Source: Chlorocebus sabaeus | Lineage: Eukaryota; Chordata; Mammalia; Primates; Cercopithecidae | DNA: 64,000 nt | Assembly: GCF_047675955.1 (NCBI RefSeq) | Contig: NC_132912.1 | Location: 84,096,382-84,160,381 of the forward strand | Direction: 5' to 3' | Made by a program: the position numbers and the translations under genes | The notes under the pieces: model-generated | What the model was told of the DNA's origin: nothing | What the model saw: only the letters and a program-made list of their open reading frames with translations | The model's database searches: none | Part shown: positions 1 through 12,560 of the stretch, piece by piece | Layout: each line of letters begins with the position of its first letter | How positions within the stretch are numbered: position 1 is the first letter of the stretch

Positions 1-507
1 TGTTCTTCTATTTCTTAGAAGGGGAGAAGACTGCACACAGACATAAATAACAGAAGGCAGGGATCATGGGGCTTCTTTAGGGTATGTCCACCAGACCAGC
101 TCTGTGCCAAGCTCCATGCTCTCCTAGGATTAAAAATATATGAGTAAGATAATAAACATTTTTTTAAGTCTAACTTCTGGTTGGAGACATAGGCAAACAC
201 ATTTAAAGGTTAATAAAAATTTTACTGGTACCAATGATACAAGGGATATGGATAGAAGGGTTCTATTCTAGCGGGATCATCAGACAAGGGAACATCTGTG
301 CTGAATCTTGAAGTCTTGCTCACAGATACGTAGGCAAGTTTTCTAGAACCAAGGAGTGAATGAAGAAGGATTGGGATATGTGAATTGACATGTCCTTGTG
401 TGTTAGGAGAACACTAAACCATTTAATAATTTTTTTTAACTTGAGTAGTGACTATCCTTGCATCTGTACAATATTAGCACAGTGCACAAATCAGAGTGTG
501 TAGTGAG

Positions 508-511
<4 letters not shown>
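1..511. other. No gene or clear repeat
   Basis: AT-rich unique-looking sequence. I see no supported coding frame and no repeat I can name. Confidence 0.5.
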
Positions 512-540
<29 letters not shown>

Positions 541-550
541 TGTGTGTTGT
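512..550. repeat. (TG)n microsatellite
   Basis: A pure TG dinucleotide run ends in a slightly degenerate TG/TTG tail. It is about 39 bases long and likely polymorphic. Confidence 0.95.
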
Positions 551-1490
551 AAATGTGGTGCCCAGATCTCCACCTTAAGACTGAAATACTCCTTCCTTAG
601 GCTGCCAGGATTTCTGCTTTCTGATGACTCATAGATGAGTCACTCTGGAAATTCCATTTAGCCAAAGAGAGCAACCTTTCTCAAGGTTATGCCTCATTAG
701 ATGTGGCTGCAGCTCACATCTAATGACTGGATGATATGGCTACAAAGGCCCTTGCTTTAGTTCAACATATATCATCTGAATGGTTAAATGTGACAGAGTA
801 CTCTAAAAGATGCTACAATTCCTTCCATGCTCTCTTACAATGTGGCTTTGTTTATCTCATCACTAACAGGTACCTCCTATTTTGCATCACATTGAATATC
901 GGATGACCTGTGACAGGCTTTGACTAAAAATGTGGCAGAAATGATGTCCTGGCATTTCCAGAGATCAGACCTCAAGAGACCTTGCAACTTATCACTTACC
1001 ATCACTTCTGGTATTGCACTTAGTAAAATTATACTTCTTTTACTCAAGACCCTAGTCCAGTGGTCTCCGTTCCAGAAGGGAAGTCCTTATATCAGGGGCA
1101 TAGTAAGTTTCACATTAAACTGTGGGTTATGACAAACACCTAATAACTTTGTATTCCTTGTGCCAAGAGATCGGGAAGAACATTACAAGGAGGTAAAGCT
1201 GTTAATACCTACTGGGGACAGTGAAGTATACAATTGGCACCAAGATGATCCAGTGCAGGATCTCTTGCACAGTTCTCAATACTTTTGAAGGTGAAGAAAA
1301 AGAGCATGAAGATCAGAGGTGTGTAGATTTCTTAGGGGTGGTGGAGTAAGCTACTATATGAGCAGATGCACTAATGGAAGGTGAGGGGAATCTAGAATGG
1401 GTACTATAGGAGAAAGATGTTGAATTTCATTTGCAGCTGCTGAAGCTTTACTTTGCTCCAATGATTGGCAAGTTTTTCTAGGATACAAGA
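551..1490. other. No gene or clear repeat
   Basis: Unique-looking DNA. A 70-codon open frame at 920-1132 has no recognisable motif and is about what chance gives. Confidence 0.5.
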
Positions 1491-1605
1491 CATCAGTACT
1501 TGGGAAGCTAAGGTAGGAGGATCACTTGATCACAGGAGGTCAAAACTACAATGAGTGGCGATTGTGTCACTACACTCCAGCCTGACAACAGAGAGACACC
1601 CTGTC

Positions 1606-1636
<31 letters not shown>

Positions 1637-1661
1637 AGGAAAGAAAGAAAAGAAAAAAAAC
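1491..1661 (+). mobile_element. Alu right-arm fragment (FRAM/AluJ-like)
   Basis: Diverged Alu right monomer containing the landmarks CTTGGGAAGCTAAGG, CACTACACTCCAGCCTG and CCTGTC. It is followed by about 29 A (1606-1634) and a GAAGGAAAG-type tail to 1660. The left arm is absent. Overlapping lysine-rich frames here are translations of the A tail and not genes. Confidence 0.85.
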
Positions 1662-4600
1662 CATAATTCTAGTGAAACTATTCCCAGTTTGCATAAATGT
1701 ATTATATCAAGCAAGTCAATCAAAGATGTACAAAGCTTGCACTAAAGAGGATGCTGTGCTGTGTCACTCAGATCCCCTTTCAGTACTGAGGACTTAATTC
1801 CCATGAGAGCTGAAAGTGGTAGCTGCTCCTCACTTGTAGCACATAGGCCCTCACAAATTTCCCAAAGGAAGCCAGCTGTTTGCTCAAAGTCACCTCAATC
1901 AACCCCTCCTATGATAGTCAACATTCAAGCACTCATCAATAAGAGAGCCCAAAGCCCAGACTCCCTTGCTTCAATCTAAGGCATCTCTGAAGGCCATCCA
2001 GGTTTAGAATTTCTCTGAGTTCTGTCAAGATCGCTGCTGAAAATATACCACAGTAGTTCAACTCCTCCCTCTACTCAATTCTGATTCTGTCACTGCTTTA
2101 TAAACTTGTAGTTCTGAAAGCCATCCCCAGTAAACCTCCGCATGCCAGTATCTGTTTCAGAATCTGTTTCTGGGCAACTAAATTTACAAAAGAGTGTTTA
2201 AGTGTTGGGAGTCAAGAAAATACAGCTTTGTCAATGTAATCAGAGTACTGCCTGCAGAGTTTTAACATCATAGTTTTGAAGTTAGGATTTGAACAATGAG
2301 GGCCTCCTTCTTTGCTTGAGAGTGGTAATAATATAATCTGAAGTTCAGGGCTGTGAAGAAGTGGACTAGAGTATTACTATTCTCTTTGTAGGTAAAACTG
2401 CATCTCTCATGCTTTATTTTCTTTCACTAAATGTTTTCTTTCAGTACCCTTGTTCAGTACATCTGGGAGAAAATGTGACTGTTATAAAGTCCCCTTAATT
2501 GTTGAAATGAGAGAAGTCACCTTGTTACTGCCACTAATGTAGAGATTCACTGTCAAGGGGTTATTTTCTCACCAAGGTCATTGGCTAGAGAACATGTTTC
2601 ATAATTGCTCTTGGCACAGGGTGAGTGATATAGATAATGGACGAATAAGGAAGCCCCAGAAACAGTGCACTCAAGGGATGATGGACTCCAAAGTGTAGCA
2701 ATGGACAATTCTGTGCATTTTGCTGATTGAGCAGATCACACACTATAATCAAGACAAAATATATGTAAGCATATAGGTACTCTGTACAAAATGTCAAGAG
2801 AAATGACTGCTCTTTTTCTGATAAATACAATACACTAAAATAACAATTAGACTACATTCATGTGCTAATTTAAAATATACTGTAGAAATAATAGGAAATG
2901 GACAACAACTAAAAATGGACAACATAAATACCTGAAGAAAATTCTAAGATAAATTACTGGGCAGGAAGAAAATCTACTCTAAATTGCAGAATATAAATTT
3001 CATATTACCTCCTTTAAAAAATAATACTCTTGGTAGTCATCATTTTTTGAATGACTTAGCTGAAATGGTCACTTCTTATTGGCAGCGGGGTACAGTCAGT
3101 GATTCTGGAATTGACAGGTACTCTGTGACATATGAAAAAAGTGAAGTGCATTTGAAAATTTGGTAGTGACCTTAGTGTTTCCCTCAGCTTGACTAAACTT
3201 TTAGGCAGGCTTCTTCCTGACTCTAGGCCCTGACCTTCCTTTTCTTAGACCATTTACTTTTGAAATTTTCTCTGCCTTTTTGAGATGTAAATCTTCTTAA
3301 AAGCCTACTGCCAATTTTACAACCCAAGGATGTTTTTCTCAAGGACCTGAGAGTCATCTCATTGTAATGTAATCATCAAGAAAGACAGTGTAACTATCTC
3401 CCAGTCTCTAGGGGAGAGTAGAATTCTAGCTGTGGTGGTTGCCCTGCTCCAAGTTATAAAACTAGATGCTGTCACAAATTTAAAAGAAAGTTTACTTTTC
3501 CTTTAGAGAAAGATAATTAACAAACTCAGATGGTCTATGATTCCCTGCCCCTAGCTTTTAAAAACTCTCCTGTTCTTTTTTTCCAGCAAAATTGAACCTA
3601 GAGTTCTTACCTTTATCTCTATTGTAATAACCATAAATAAAATTTTTCTTGCCTGTTTTTTTCTTGCAAGTTTTGCTTTGAACAACAGCATCAGATAATA
3701 CTTGAAAAAAAAAAATGTCCAAATGCTGCAATATCAATTCTTTATAAATCAACATTTGGTAAATTTATGTGTTTTATTTGCCAATTAGCATTACTTTTGC
3801 AGCATTCCTTACCTTCAGAACTAGTCACTAGGTAGCAGCTTGGACACATCACTGAAATTAGAGACTCATCAAAGAGTCATAAAAGCTCTTAAAGGCAATG
3901 TTTATCTCAACAGTCACACAGGGATCAGTGTCTATGAAGGAAGACAGCACCCCAGTGACCCTGAATCCCTTTATAAGTATAGGTGAACCTCCTGATAAAA
4001 ATTTCACAGCCACTGAAATTATTACAAGGTGCTGAACATTATTCATATTTTATACTATTTTTATCCAAGCCTGCAATATTCATTGTCTTTTACAATCAGA
4101 GTGGATGAGTGGCTGTACCGAAAGTTTCATGGCACACTACCATGAGCGGGATTGTGGAATGGTACATTTCCTTTCATTTACATCAGTTAGAGAAGTTGTC
4201 AGTAAATTCTTGAAAATCTCTAATTTTTACTCATGACTCAACTCTATATCGATGAATTTAACTGCATCATTTAGCTAAAAATCAGAATACTCTGTAGCCA
4301 TACATAGTCTGAATTTAACTGATAGATTTGAGATGTCCAATCTTTGTCCTAAAAGAGGTTATTAAATTGCTTAATTATGTAATTCTTAAGCTTTTGGGAA
4401 TCACAGACACCTTGAAGATGTAATCAAGCTATTTTGTTTTTGGCCATGGTAGGAATGATTTTTAATATTTCACTTGAAAAATCTGCTTTAAGAATTCAGA
4501 ACAAGGAAAAATCATTCTTCCATGTGAATAGCTATGCTTCCTTCTCTCAGGGATAGCGGGTGGCTTATCCATGGACTCCTTTGTACTGGAAGCCAGTGTC

Positions 4601-4717
4601 ATCACTACAAACAGGAGGCATGGCTCCCCACTTAGGGCCACCTGGGAGAACACTAAGGATAGTCGGGGGGCACAAGGGGCAGGGGCAACATAGGCCTGAG
4701 CCTTTATTGTGTTTTAG
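1662..4717. other. Long non-coding stretch, mostly unique
   Basis: No supported gene. About 2075-2200 resembles the 3' end of an ancient repeat, because the phrase AGTATCTGTTTCAGAATCTG recurs in similar form near 48960. The rest shows nothing I can name. Confidence 0.4.
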
Positions 4718-4815
4718 TTTTGGAGGCGAGAAGTCCAAGATCCAACTGTCAGCATGGTCAGGCTCTGGTGAGGGCCTTCTTCACCATCATATTACATGTC
4801 CACAAAATATTAGGG
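4718..4815 (-). mobile_element. Possible old MaLR/MLT-like LTR fragment
   Basis: The stretch with TTTTGGAGGCGAGAAGTCC and CTCTGGTGAGGGCC resembles the reverse of common MaLR/ERVL-type LTR text. It is short and diverged, so family and orientation are uncertain. Confidence 0.35.
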
Positions 4816-6454
4816 AATTCAGACTCCCCTTACAGCCCCTTCTTTAATCCTGGTAAAATATGCCCAAATACAAGCCCCTCATAAATTGGTACACATTATG
4901 GGATTTAGCAAGGTAAAATAACTTTAGATTAGACTTTTAATTAGTTTTAGCATTAGAACCAGAAGACCGTCTCAGAACATTAGTGAATCCTAAATTGTGC
5001 ACTTACTAACTTCATACCATCTAGAAAAAGTTTAAATATCAACTGGCTTACTCTAAAGCTTTCACAGTACATAACACAGTACATATAAATTGAATATGAT
5101 TTAATTTATATTGTTATAACTTCATAGCCTTGGAATACACCTTTTTATCAGTGTCCGTTTGTTTTCTCCAGAAACTTAACTCTCCATGGCCTCTACTTAA
5201 ATTATGTTTCCTCCACTTTCCTGGTCATTTTGATTTTTCTCTGACACCATAGTTTCACTTTTCTAGGTCTCTATGAAATTTGGGTTAGATGTCCAATAAT
5301 TCACAAGCAGAAAGACACAAAAGTAAACTGTTTTTAATAATCTTCATTATATATTTAGAAACTATTAGCTTTAGAAGAAATAGTAAAAATAATTGAAATA
5401 GAATCAAAATGAGAGGAGATTGGAAAGCCTTCTTGACATCACTTAGATTGTTTGTTTCAGAATTTGTCTTCCTCTTCCAAATATGACTTACTGAAATGAG
5501 TAGTGCATCATATTTGATTAACTTCTCCTCTTCTGAGACAACCTGTACCTTTAATTTTTAAAAGTTTGTTGCAAAGCACCAGCATATTACCCTTTAATTC
5601 ACATTTTAAATTTTAAAATATTAATTTGTGATCACTAGTTGTGTTCAACAGGGGAATTTAACAACAAAGATAAAACATATATTCTTTATTAATACATATT
5701 TTCTATTCTGTCCTTTGAAATGAGACTGATGTGCTGTGGAAGGTCATGCGTGCAAAGATTCAATGCTTTATCTGTGACATATGCAGTCAATGCTGATTTG
5801 ATGAAGCTGGTGGGTAAGAACCTCAAGAACAAAATTTCTAAGTACCTGAATTTAATCTTATAAATTGTTGAGCCAGGATAAGTAGCTATAAAATTTATGT
5901 TAGATTTCAAATAATTTTCAATATTAATAATAAGATAAAATAGCCCAAATAATGAAATCATATGAGGAATAACAGCTCCTGATGAAAGTAATTTTACTGA
6001 ACCAGGAACACTGTATTTATTTTAGAAAATAAAAATGGCATCTGTATTTGAAAAAAAAAGAAAGAAAACTTCGTAACTTTGAGTAAACAACATTGGTCTA
6101 AAGAACTGTATAGGAAGAAAGTAAATATATATGTCCATTTGGATATTTTGTACTTAAAATGAACACGGTGCTTGAAATATTTCCATTGTCAAGAATAATC
6201 AGTATGGAATAAAGACACAGAAAAAAATTAGAAGCAGGCAAGCCTTCCTTAGATGCTTTTTTGAGCTCATATGTTTAACTGTGATTGCTCTACCACTAGA
6301 TGTTTATCCATAGGGGTGCCGGGTCTTATAGTCTACACATCTTTACCACACAATTAAAGGAATAAGTGATGAAAAATGAGTTCGATTTCTAAATTTAGGA
6401 GCCTGAAATATTTTCCTGTTAATGGGCATATAAACGATACATTTAAACTCCTAG
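4816..6454. other. No gene or clear repeat
   Basis: AT-rich sequence with short A- and T-tracts. The 90-codon minus frame at 5689-5961 has no recognisable motif. Confidence 0.45.
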
Positions 6455-6890
6455 ATATTCTGGTTACTATGATTACATAACAAAATATGTTATCTAAATA
6501 TTAGTGGCTTAAAATATCAATATTTTAGTTTGTTCACGTATCTTCAATTTGGGAAATATTTCACAGGTGCAACTTGTCTCTCTTTCACAGAGTCTCAAGT
6601 GCAATGATTCAAAAGCAGAGGCTAAAGTCACCTGAAAGCTCATTCACATGTCTAATAGTTGATGGTAGGAGAGCCAAAATAGTTGGTGATTGGAACAATA
6701 GAACAATTGGGGTTCCTTGGACAGTACAGTCTTCATGTGGTTTTTTCCCATGGGTTATCAGCAGCATGGATGATTCAGGTAACCAGAGTTTTTACATGTT
6801 GGCTCAGAGGTTCCATAATGCTTGTTCTGAGAGAACCAGATGAAATGTGTATTGCCTTCTCAGACCTAGCCTTGGAAGTCATCTAGCATT
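6455..6890 (-). mobile_element. Ancient LTR-like interspersed repeat
   Basis: Order of landmarks matches a widespread old mammalian repeat read in reverse: GGTTACTATGATTACATAAC, TTAGTGGCTTAAAATATC, CACCTGAAAGCTCATTC, then GACCTAGCCTTGGAAGTCA. The class (probably an ERVL-type LTR) is inferred. Open frames at 6574-6886 lie in this repeat and are not genes. Confidence 0.5.
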
Positions 6891-7149
6891 AGTTCCTCTG
6901 TACTATGTTGGTCTACACGATTAAAAAGGAGAGCAAATTTAGACGCTTATCTCTAAATAGAGGGATGTTAATATTGTATTTCAAGCATTTAGGATATGAT
7001 GTATATTGGTATAGCAAACTTTGGAAAATACAATTGCTGTATAAATGATACATCTCACTTACTTTAGCTTTAAAGTTATTTATTTTTAGCACTAGGTTTA
7101 ATATTACAATATTACTGCTTGGAGGAGTCATGGGAATTTTTTTTTAAGC

Positions 7150-7335
7150 TACCGAGTCCTTCATATATACCAGGTGCTGTGATAAGTTCAGCATCTCATG
7201 TTATCCCCTCAATAACTTTATGAGATAGTTACTAATGTTCTTCTCATTTTTCAGATGATAAACCAAAGATTTAACAGGGTAGATAATTTTCCACAGGTGT
7301 ATGGTGAATGCACCGTTTGAATTCATATGTGACTG
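7150..7335 (-). mobile_element. MIR SINE (minus orientation)
   Basis: Diverged but colinear with reverse-complement MIR: ACCAGGTGCTGTGATAAG, ATAACTTTATGAGATAG, CATTTTTCAGATGATAAACC. Confidence 0.75.
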
Positions 7336-7394
7336 CTGAGTAATTGCTCTTAATAGCTCAGCTACACCAATACAGGTCCCTCAATTTAGGAAAA

Positions 7395-7500
7395 CACGTT
7401 TCAGAAATAAGGTGATTTACTCAAGATCACACAGCTCCATGATCATTGACCTGGGACTAATGTTTAAAGATCTCTGAATCCCTGTCTACACCAGGCTGTT
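7395..7500 (-). mobile_element. MIR fragment (minus orientation)
   Basis: GTGATTTACTCAAGATCACA followed by CAGCTCC and GACCTGGGACTAATG matches the reverse of the MIR core. It is separate from the MIR just upstream because the same core segment is seen twice. Confidence 0.65.
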
Positions 7501-8413
7501 TTTTAATGAATTAAGTAGAACTCAAAATCCTTGAAGGTTTGTTTGCAAGAATTTTTTATAAGGTAACATAATATTTAAATGGATCAGAGTAGGACCAGAG
7601 TTTACTCTGGATAATAAGCTAGGCAGGCTGCCAGATCCCCAATGATCAATTCTCTTGATGGAAATGCTCACAAAATTGTTCTTGTTACAAAGGCTCATAG
7701 TATCTGTGCCAATACATAACAATGTACCCATGCTACCTCCAGGTGGTGCCCTCAGTCTTCAAGAAAGTCCTAGGATGACCTCCAGCCAATAAATAAACTC
7801 AGTCCTAAGTATATACAGATACTCTTGGCCACTTTTCGTGCTTTTGATTTTTTTTTTTTTTCTGTCTCACTTGAACTATATAAGGTCTTTGTGGTCCTTC
7901 TTTTCTTCTATGAAAATTAGATTTAAATTAAGAAAAGAAAGCTCAGTAGTTTTAAAACTGAATATGTCTATTGAGTTTCAAAACAACCTCATTTAAGATA
8001 AAAGATGTAACTCGATTTTTAAAATACAAAAACGAATTCTGAGTTTTAAAGCAATATGCCAAATAAAATTAAAGACAAATTAAATATTTCACCTTGAGAC
8101 TTTTGGACTAAAAATGGTGTTTTCTGCACTCTTCAATTTCATTCCTTTTATGTAGAATAAATATGCCTTGATTTCTCCAGTATAGTTCTAATTCATCCTT
8201 GTTGTCCTGATGTCATTATTACTGGCATGTTTTTTGACTCTGAGGAGTGTTTTGGTTTGAATGAAAAATTCATCCTTCCTTGGTGCTTCTGGAAAACCAA
8301 GCTGAAGCCATAAGTTCCCCTTACCCCACTCTCCACAAGACGTTAATTTGACTAATATCTTGACTAATCTCTGATTGGGTGAAATGCTTTTCTTTTTGTA
8401 ACGAATGTTTAGG

Positions 8414-8417
<4 letters not shown>
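7501..8417. other. No gene or clear repeat
   Basis: Unique-looking DNA with a T-tract near 7848-7861. No supported coding frame. Confidence 0.45.
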
Positions 8418-8445
<28 letters not shown>

Positions 8446-8458
8446 CACGCGCGCGTGT
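8418..8458. repeat. (TG)n/(CG) compound microsatellite
   Basis: A TG run passes into CACGCGCGCGTG. The alternating purine/pyrimidine sequence is a typical potential Z-DNA former. Confidence 0.9.
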
Positions 8459-9005
8459 ACAAGCAAGTTTGCCTTCTTTAGGAATTTGTAATTGTCTCTA
8501 TGATCTCACAAGCCAAGGAGGTGGTGACAGATCCTGAGCCCCTGTTAGATCCAGTCTAACCCTAACACTCAACTCATGATTGTCTCAAGCTTAATTTTAA
8601 AAACACTTGGCCAGTCTGGTTTAGGTAGGATTTTTATTGGAGCAAATCATGAAATATTGGCTCAATTTTTCCCAAACCAGCAAAGGAGTTTATTATATAA
8701 ATAAGAAGCTCAAAGGAAGACAAGGAGTTCTCCTGAGGCACCTTTGGAAACAGAGCCTCAAACAATGTCATTAGCACATCATCTCTTTCTTTTAATCTGT
8801 CTCTCTTTGTCTGTCTCTCCATGAATACGTTTCCTCCTGTCTCTCTCCTCTCTCTTCCCTATTAGTTGTACTTTTCTCTGTACAATTTTCATTCTTCTCA
8901 AGCAGTTTTCCCTGTACTGACTAACAACTCAGAAGAAGCTCCAGCCTTATATTATACCAGAGAATAACGTGATGTTTCTTTACCATCAGTACTGACAAAA
9001 GGTGG
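8459..9005. other. No gene or clear repeat
   Basis: Includes a CT-rich patch at about 8785-8880 (TCTCTCTTTGTCTGTCTCTC). No supported coding frame. Confidence 0.45.
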
Positions 9006-9150
9006 GGCTGGCCAAGCGTAGTGGCTCATGCCTGTAATCTCAACACTTTGGAAGGTCAAGGTATCAGAAGTGTTTGAAGCCAGGAATTCAAGACCAGCCT
9101 AGGGAACATAGTGAGGTCCCATCTCTAAAATTAAAATAAAAAAAAAAATC
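9006..9150 (+). mobile_element. Alu left monomer (FLAM-like)
   Basis: GCTGGCCAAGCGTAGTGGCT, then AGGAATTCAAGACCAGCCTA and CCATCTCTAAAATTAAAATA, followed by an A-rich tail. Only one arm is present, so this is a free left monomer or an old truncated Alu. Confidence 0.85.
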
Positions 9151-9159
9151 AAAACTGGA

Positions 9160-10079
9160 GGCTGATTCTTATTGAGATAGTTTAGGCTACATGCTCATTT
9201 CCAAACCTATTATTGTGGTCAGGAGTAGAGGCATTCCAATTTGCCAACCTTAATAATCATCTGTTTATCCTCATATCAGTAAGTGGTATTATTTATAGTC
9301 CAAAGACACAGACAGAGGATGGGAGAACAGTCTTTCTCTAAAGGAAAAAAAAAAAGGTGGTAAAGTGGGGAATGGGTGTTGAAAAACAAAATACCTAACT
9401 ATGTATTGTCCTACTTCTTTGTTCAAGTTAAAAATGTACCTGCATTAAGTGAAATACAGTTTCTGCAATAAGAAGAGTGTTATTTTCCCACAAATCAAGC
9501 AAACTGACCTCCATCATAGCCAGTTACATTTAAAAAAAAATTATATTCCCATTCATCCTCAAATATATGGCTGCACATTTGTGATCGCATTTATTCCAAA
9601 TATCCAGCATATGCCTCTTCAATTTTGGGCAGATTTTTAATTCATTGGGGATATTATTCTATCATCACTCTCTAAGGGCTGAGGCTATGGTTAGGAAATG
9701 CTCATTTTTTGCTGTGCTTTATGGAGTATATCGAGGTCAGAATAGATTGGCTTATGTAGGACACCAATAATGATTCTAAATTCAGGATTGTGCATTCACT
9801 AAAGCCTGAGCCATCTCCTCATCCTTATTTTATCCTGTACCCCGCTCTACCAGCTTCTTGCACAGTGGTGGGTGATTACTACAAGTATGTTGAATGGTAC
9901 ATTTCTAGTCTTAAATTTTAACATGTCATCTTAATAAAACAAGTAATTGAAAAGAAGACACAGTATCCTGAAAACCAGTTTTTTAATATACAGAAAGAAA
10001 CAAGTCGTGACACAAGGAATTCAGATGTTTTCTGTTAGATAAATTAAAGAACTTAAAGCAGTTTGACTTATTTATGATA
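9160..10079. other. No gene or clear repeat
   Basis: Unique-looking DNA with short A-runs near 9342 and 9532. No supported coding frame. Confidence 0.45.
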
Positions 10080-10200
10080 CAAAAATTTATTAAGTGCCTC
10101 CTTGTGCCAGTCCCATATTATCTAATGTTGATTGCAAGGGGTCCCTAGTCTCAGAGTATAGTCTGTTTACTGAGGCACATGACAGAGAAAATCAATATAT
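10080..10200. mobile_element. Possible ancient L2-like fragment
   Basis: TTTATTAAGTGCCTCCTTGT followed by GCCAGTC resembles the widespread old 'TTTATTGAGCACCTACTATG' text. Heavily diverged, so family is uncertain. Confidence 0.35.
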
Positions 10201-10204
10201 GCAT

Positions 10205-10355
10205 GAATGATGTTCTTAATCAGAGGTGAACATCAGAATGACAGAGGTCTTTATCAACATTCACATTCCTAGGGGCAGTTCCTGAAGATTGGGAAGGTCT
10301 GTAGTGTAACCTGAGTTGTACAGACTTCTAAAGCTTATTCTCAGGTGTTTGTTGG
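10205..10355 (+). mobile_element. MER5-like DNA-transposon fragment
   Basis: CATCAGAATGACAGAGGTC and CATTCCTAGGGGCAGTTCC are colinear with MER5 (hAT-Charlie) text of the form CATCAGAATCACCTGGAGG ... ATTGCTGGGCCCCACCCCC. Diverged and without clear terminal inverted repeats. Confidence 0.45.
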
Positions 10356-10585
10356 CAGGAATGCCAGATTAAGTCTGGCTATTTTATTAAAAGATTTTTT
10401 AGCTAGAATGGCTCTAGGATCCCTCAAGCCCTTTCTAACCCCATATTTTTAAGTAAATATTAAGATGCTCTACTCAACCTGCACTCGAGTAGAGATGTAA
10501 AAAATTGTTAAGATGTATCACTAAAAATTTTTCCACTGTTTGCAGAATAGTAGGAAATGCCTGAAATTTTGTAGAATTTATAGAA

Positions 10586-10612
10586 TTTTTTTTTTTTTTT
10601 TTTTTTTTTTTT
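10586..10612. repeat. Poly(T)27 tract
   Basis: Uninterrupted run of 27 T, just upstream of the small L1 insertion but outside its target-site duplication. It may be the tail of an unidentified older minus-strand retroelement. Confidence 0.9.
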
Positions 10613-10639
10613 GGAAATGAAACACATGAAACTGTAGAT

Positions 10640-10829
10640 AAAGAAGAGTGCCACATTTTCTTAATCCAGTCTGTCACGGGGAGGGATAGCATTAGAAGAT
10701 ATACTTAATGTAAATGACGAGTTAATGGGTGCGGCACACCAACATGGCACATGTATACATATGTAACAAAACTGCACGTTGTGCACATGTACCCTAGAAC
10801 ATAAAGTATAATTTAAAAAAAGAAGAGTG
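10640..10829 (+). mobile_element. Miniature 5'-inverted L1 insertion with TSD
   Basis: 10678-10818 is sense-strand L1PA-type 3' UTR (GGGAGGGATAGCATTAG ... CACATGTACCCTAGAACATA) ending in an A tail. 10651-10677 is L1 ORF2 text in antisense (CCACATTTTCTTAATCCAGT). The pair is enclosed by the 11-nt direct repeat AAAGAAGAGTG at 10640-10650 and 10819-10829. This is the signature of twin priming. GTG at the end of the left TSD also fits the L1 sequence, so the inverted piece probably started by microhomology. The insert is only about 168 bp. Confidence 0.88.
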
Positions 10830-12329
10830 ATAGAGAATAGTGATTTAACTCTCCTATTTTGTTATGTTGCAAATTAATTCACGGGTTTATTTTTGTTGTG
10901 GTTGTAAATGTGATTTTAATATATTTCCCAATGTTATTGTTATGACTGTACATTAATCAGGAAACTATTTAATAGTCATTAAAATACCACTATTGTCCAG
11001 GGAAGTTACAATAACCTGTCATTGGAACACATATCTCTCCTCCCTTTCCTCCTTTTATTTAAAAGTGACAGAAACTCAAGTGATTTTTTTAAAAAGGAAA
11101 TTTATTAATTCATGTAATGCAAAACCACAAGAATTAAGCTAAGCAATGCACTCTATCTTTCTTCCTCCATATGAAGTGGGAGGATGGGAGAAAATATCTA
11201 TGGTTAACTCCAGGCTTGTATTACTATAGTTCAGCAGTCTCATAGAGGAGAAACTTATTTCATAGAGGAGAAACCAATTCAATATATGTAAACCCGAAAA
11301 AGAACAGCCAGCTTTTGTAATAAACCCAATCATTGGGGCCGTTCACCATGACCTTTGCATATGATACTGTGATTAGAAGTTCTACCAGAATGACATGGAA
11401 TTAAATAGGGAAAAACAGTTCTAAAGAAACATGTATGCGTGTGTGCTTCTGTGTATGATTAGGCAGAGTTAAGGTGGGAGCTGCTTCTAACAGAAGAAGG
11501 AGAAAACGGGTGTTAAGTAGAATAAGTCAACAGATGTCCACTACATATTCTCTGAGTACTAATTTTCCAAACAATGAATGCATCTTGGCAGAAGGTTTAG
11601 ACTCAGAAGTTAAGATTCTTCAGTAAAAACTTTGTTCCCTGGGGTGGTATTTTAGAAAGCCTACAGAAGTCACAGGAAAATATTGGCTTAATTTTATTTT
11701 TTTTAAAAAACGTCTATGGACAACAAGACAAAATAGTGTATAGAAATCTAATACTTCATTTAGTCATGTTAAAAGTATATCCAAGGGTTTTTTTTATTAT
11801 AGCTTTCCATTTGTCACCAGCACAGCCTCAAATGATATTAGTGCCATCACTGCTTGTTTTGGATCTCAAATACATGGTATAATATCATCTTCATGCTGTC
11901 CAGCTTCATCACAATATTCCATTATGAGAATGGAAAGCCTTGTAATGAGAAACTTTCATCTTCTAATTTTTATCTTCCTTCTCTTTCTCCTTCATATTTG
12001 AAATCTGCCCTCTTCAATATGTGCAAACAAATTTAATATTTCTCAAACAGAAAATAGACCACACGTTTCTTAATATTCTTATCCTCAAGAACATGACACA
12101 TAAAAATGACTTATGCCTTTTATATTTGCTCGTTTCTAACAATATTCTAAATTCTCTGAAATCAATGTGCATTTCATACTTGACATCAAAGAAAATTTGC
12201 TAGCCTATTTTTTATTACCTTTTCTTGAAAAGCTCTTAGGAATACAATGGCTCAAATTGATGGCATTCTAATAGCACAGTAATATGGAATTAACTTTCAC
12301 AGGAAGAAAGAAGCTGAACAAATACATGT
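10830..12329. other. No gene or clear repeat
   Basis: AT-rich DNA. The frames at 11854-12203 are short and lack recognisable motifs. Confidence 0.45.
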
Positions 12330-12334
12330 TCCAT

Positions 12335-12560
12335 CAGAACAGCATTAGATTGCCTAGGTTAAATCGTGGTTTTGCTTCTCATGAGCTGTTTGTCCTGGGG
12401 CAAATTATTTTGACTTTCTGAGCCTCTCATCTGTAAAATAGCAATTCTATAATTATTTATGTAATGGAATTGTTGTCAGAATTAAATTGGTAATGAATTA
12501 AATTAATATTTAGAATAGTACCTGGCATGGGATACATATTATGTATGTATTAATTATTAT
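12335..12560 (+). mobile_element. MIR SINE
   Basis: TAGATTGCCTAGGTTAAATC, CATGAGCTGTTTGTCCTGGG, GAGCCTCTCATCTGTAAAAT and AGTACCTGGCATGGGATACA occur in MIR order. Most of the element is present. Confidence 0.85.

Noticed and set aside
1551..1797. Lysine-rich open frames
   Set aside because: They are translations of the A-rich tail of an Alu fragment.
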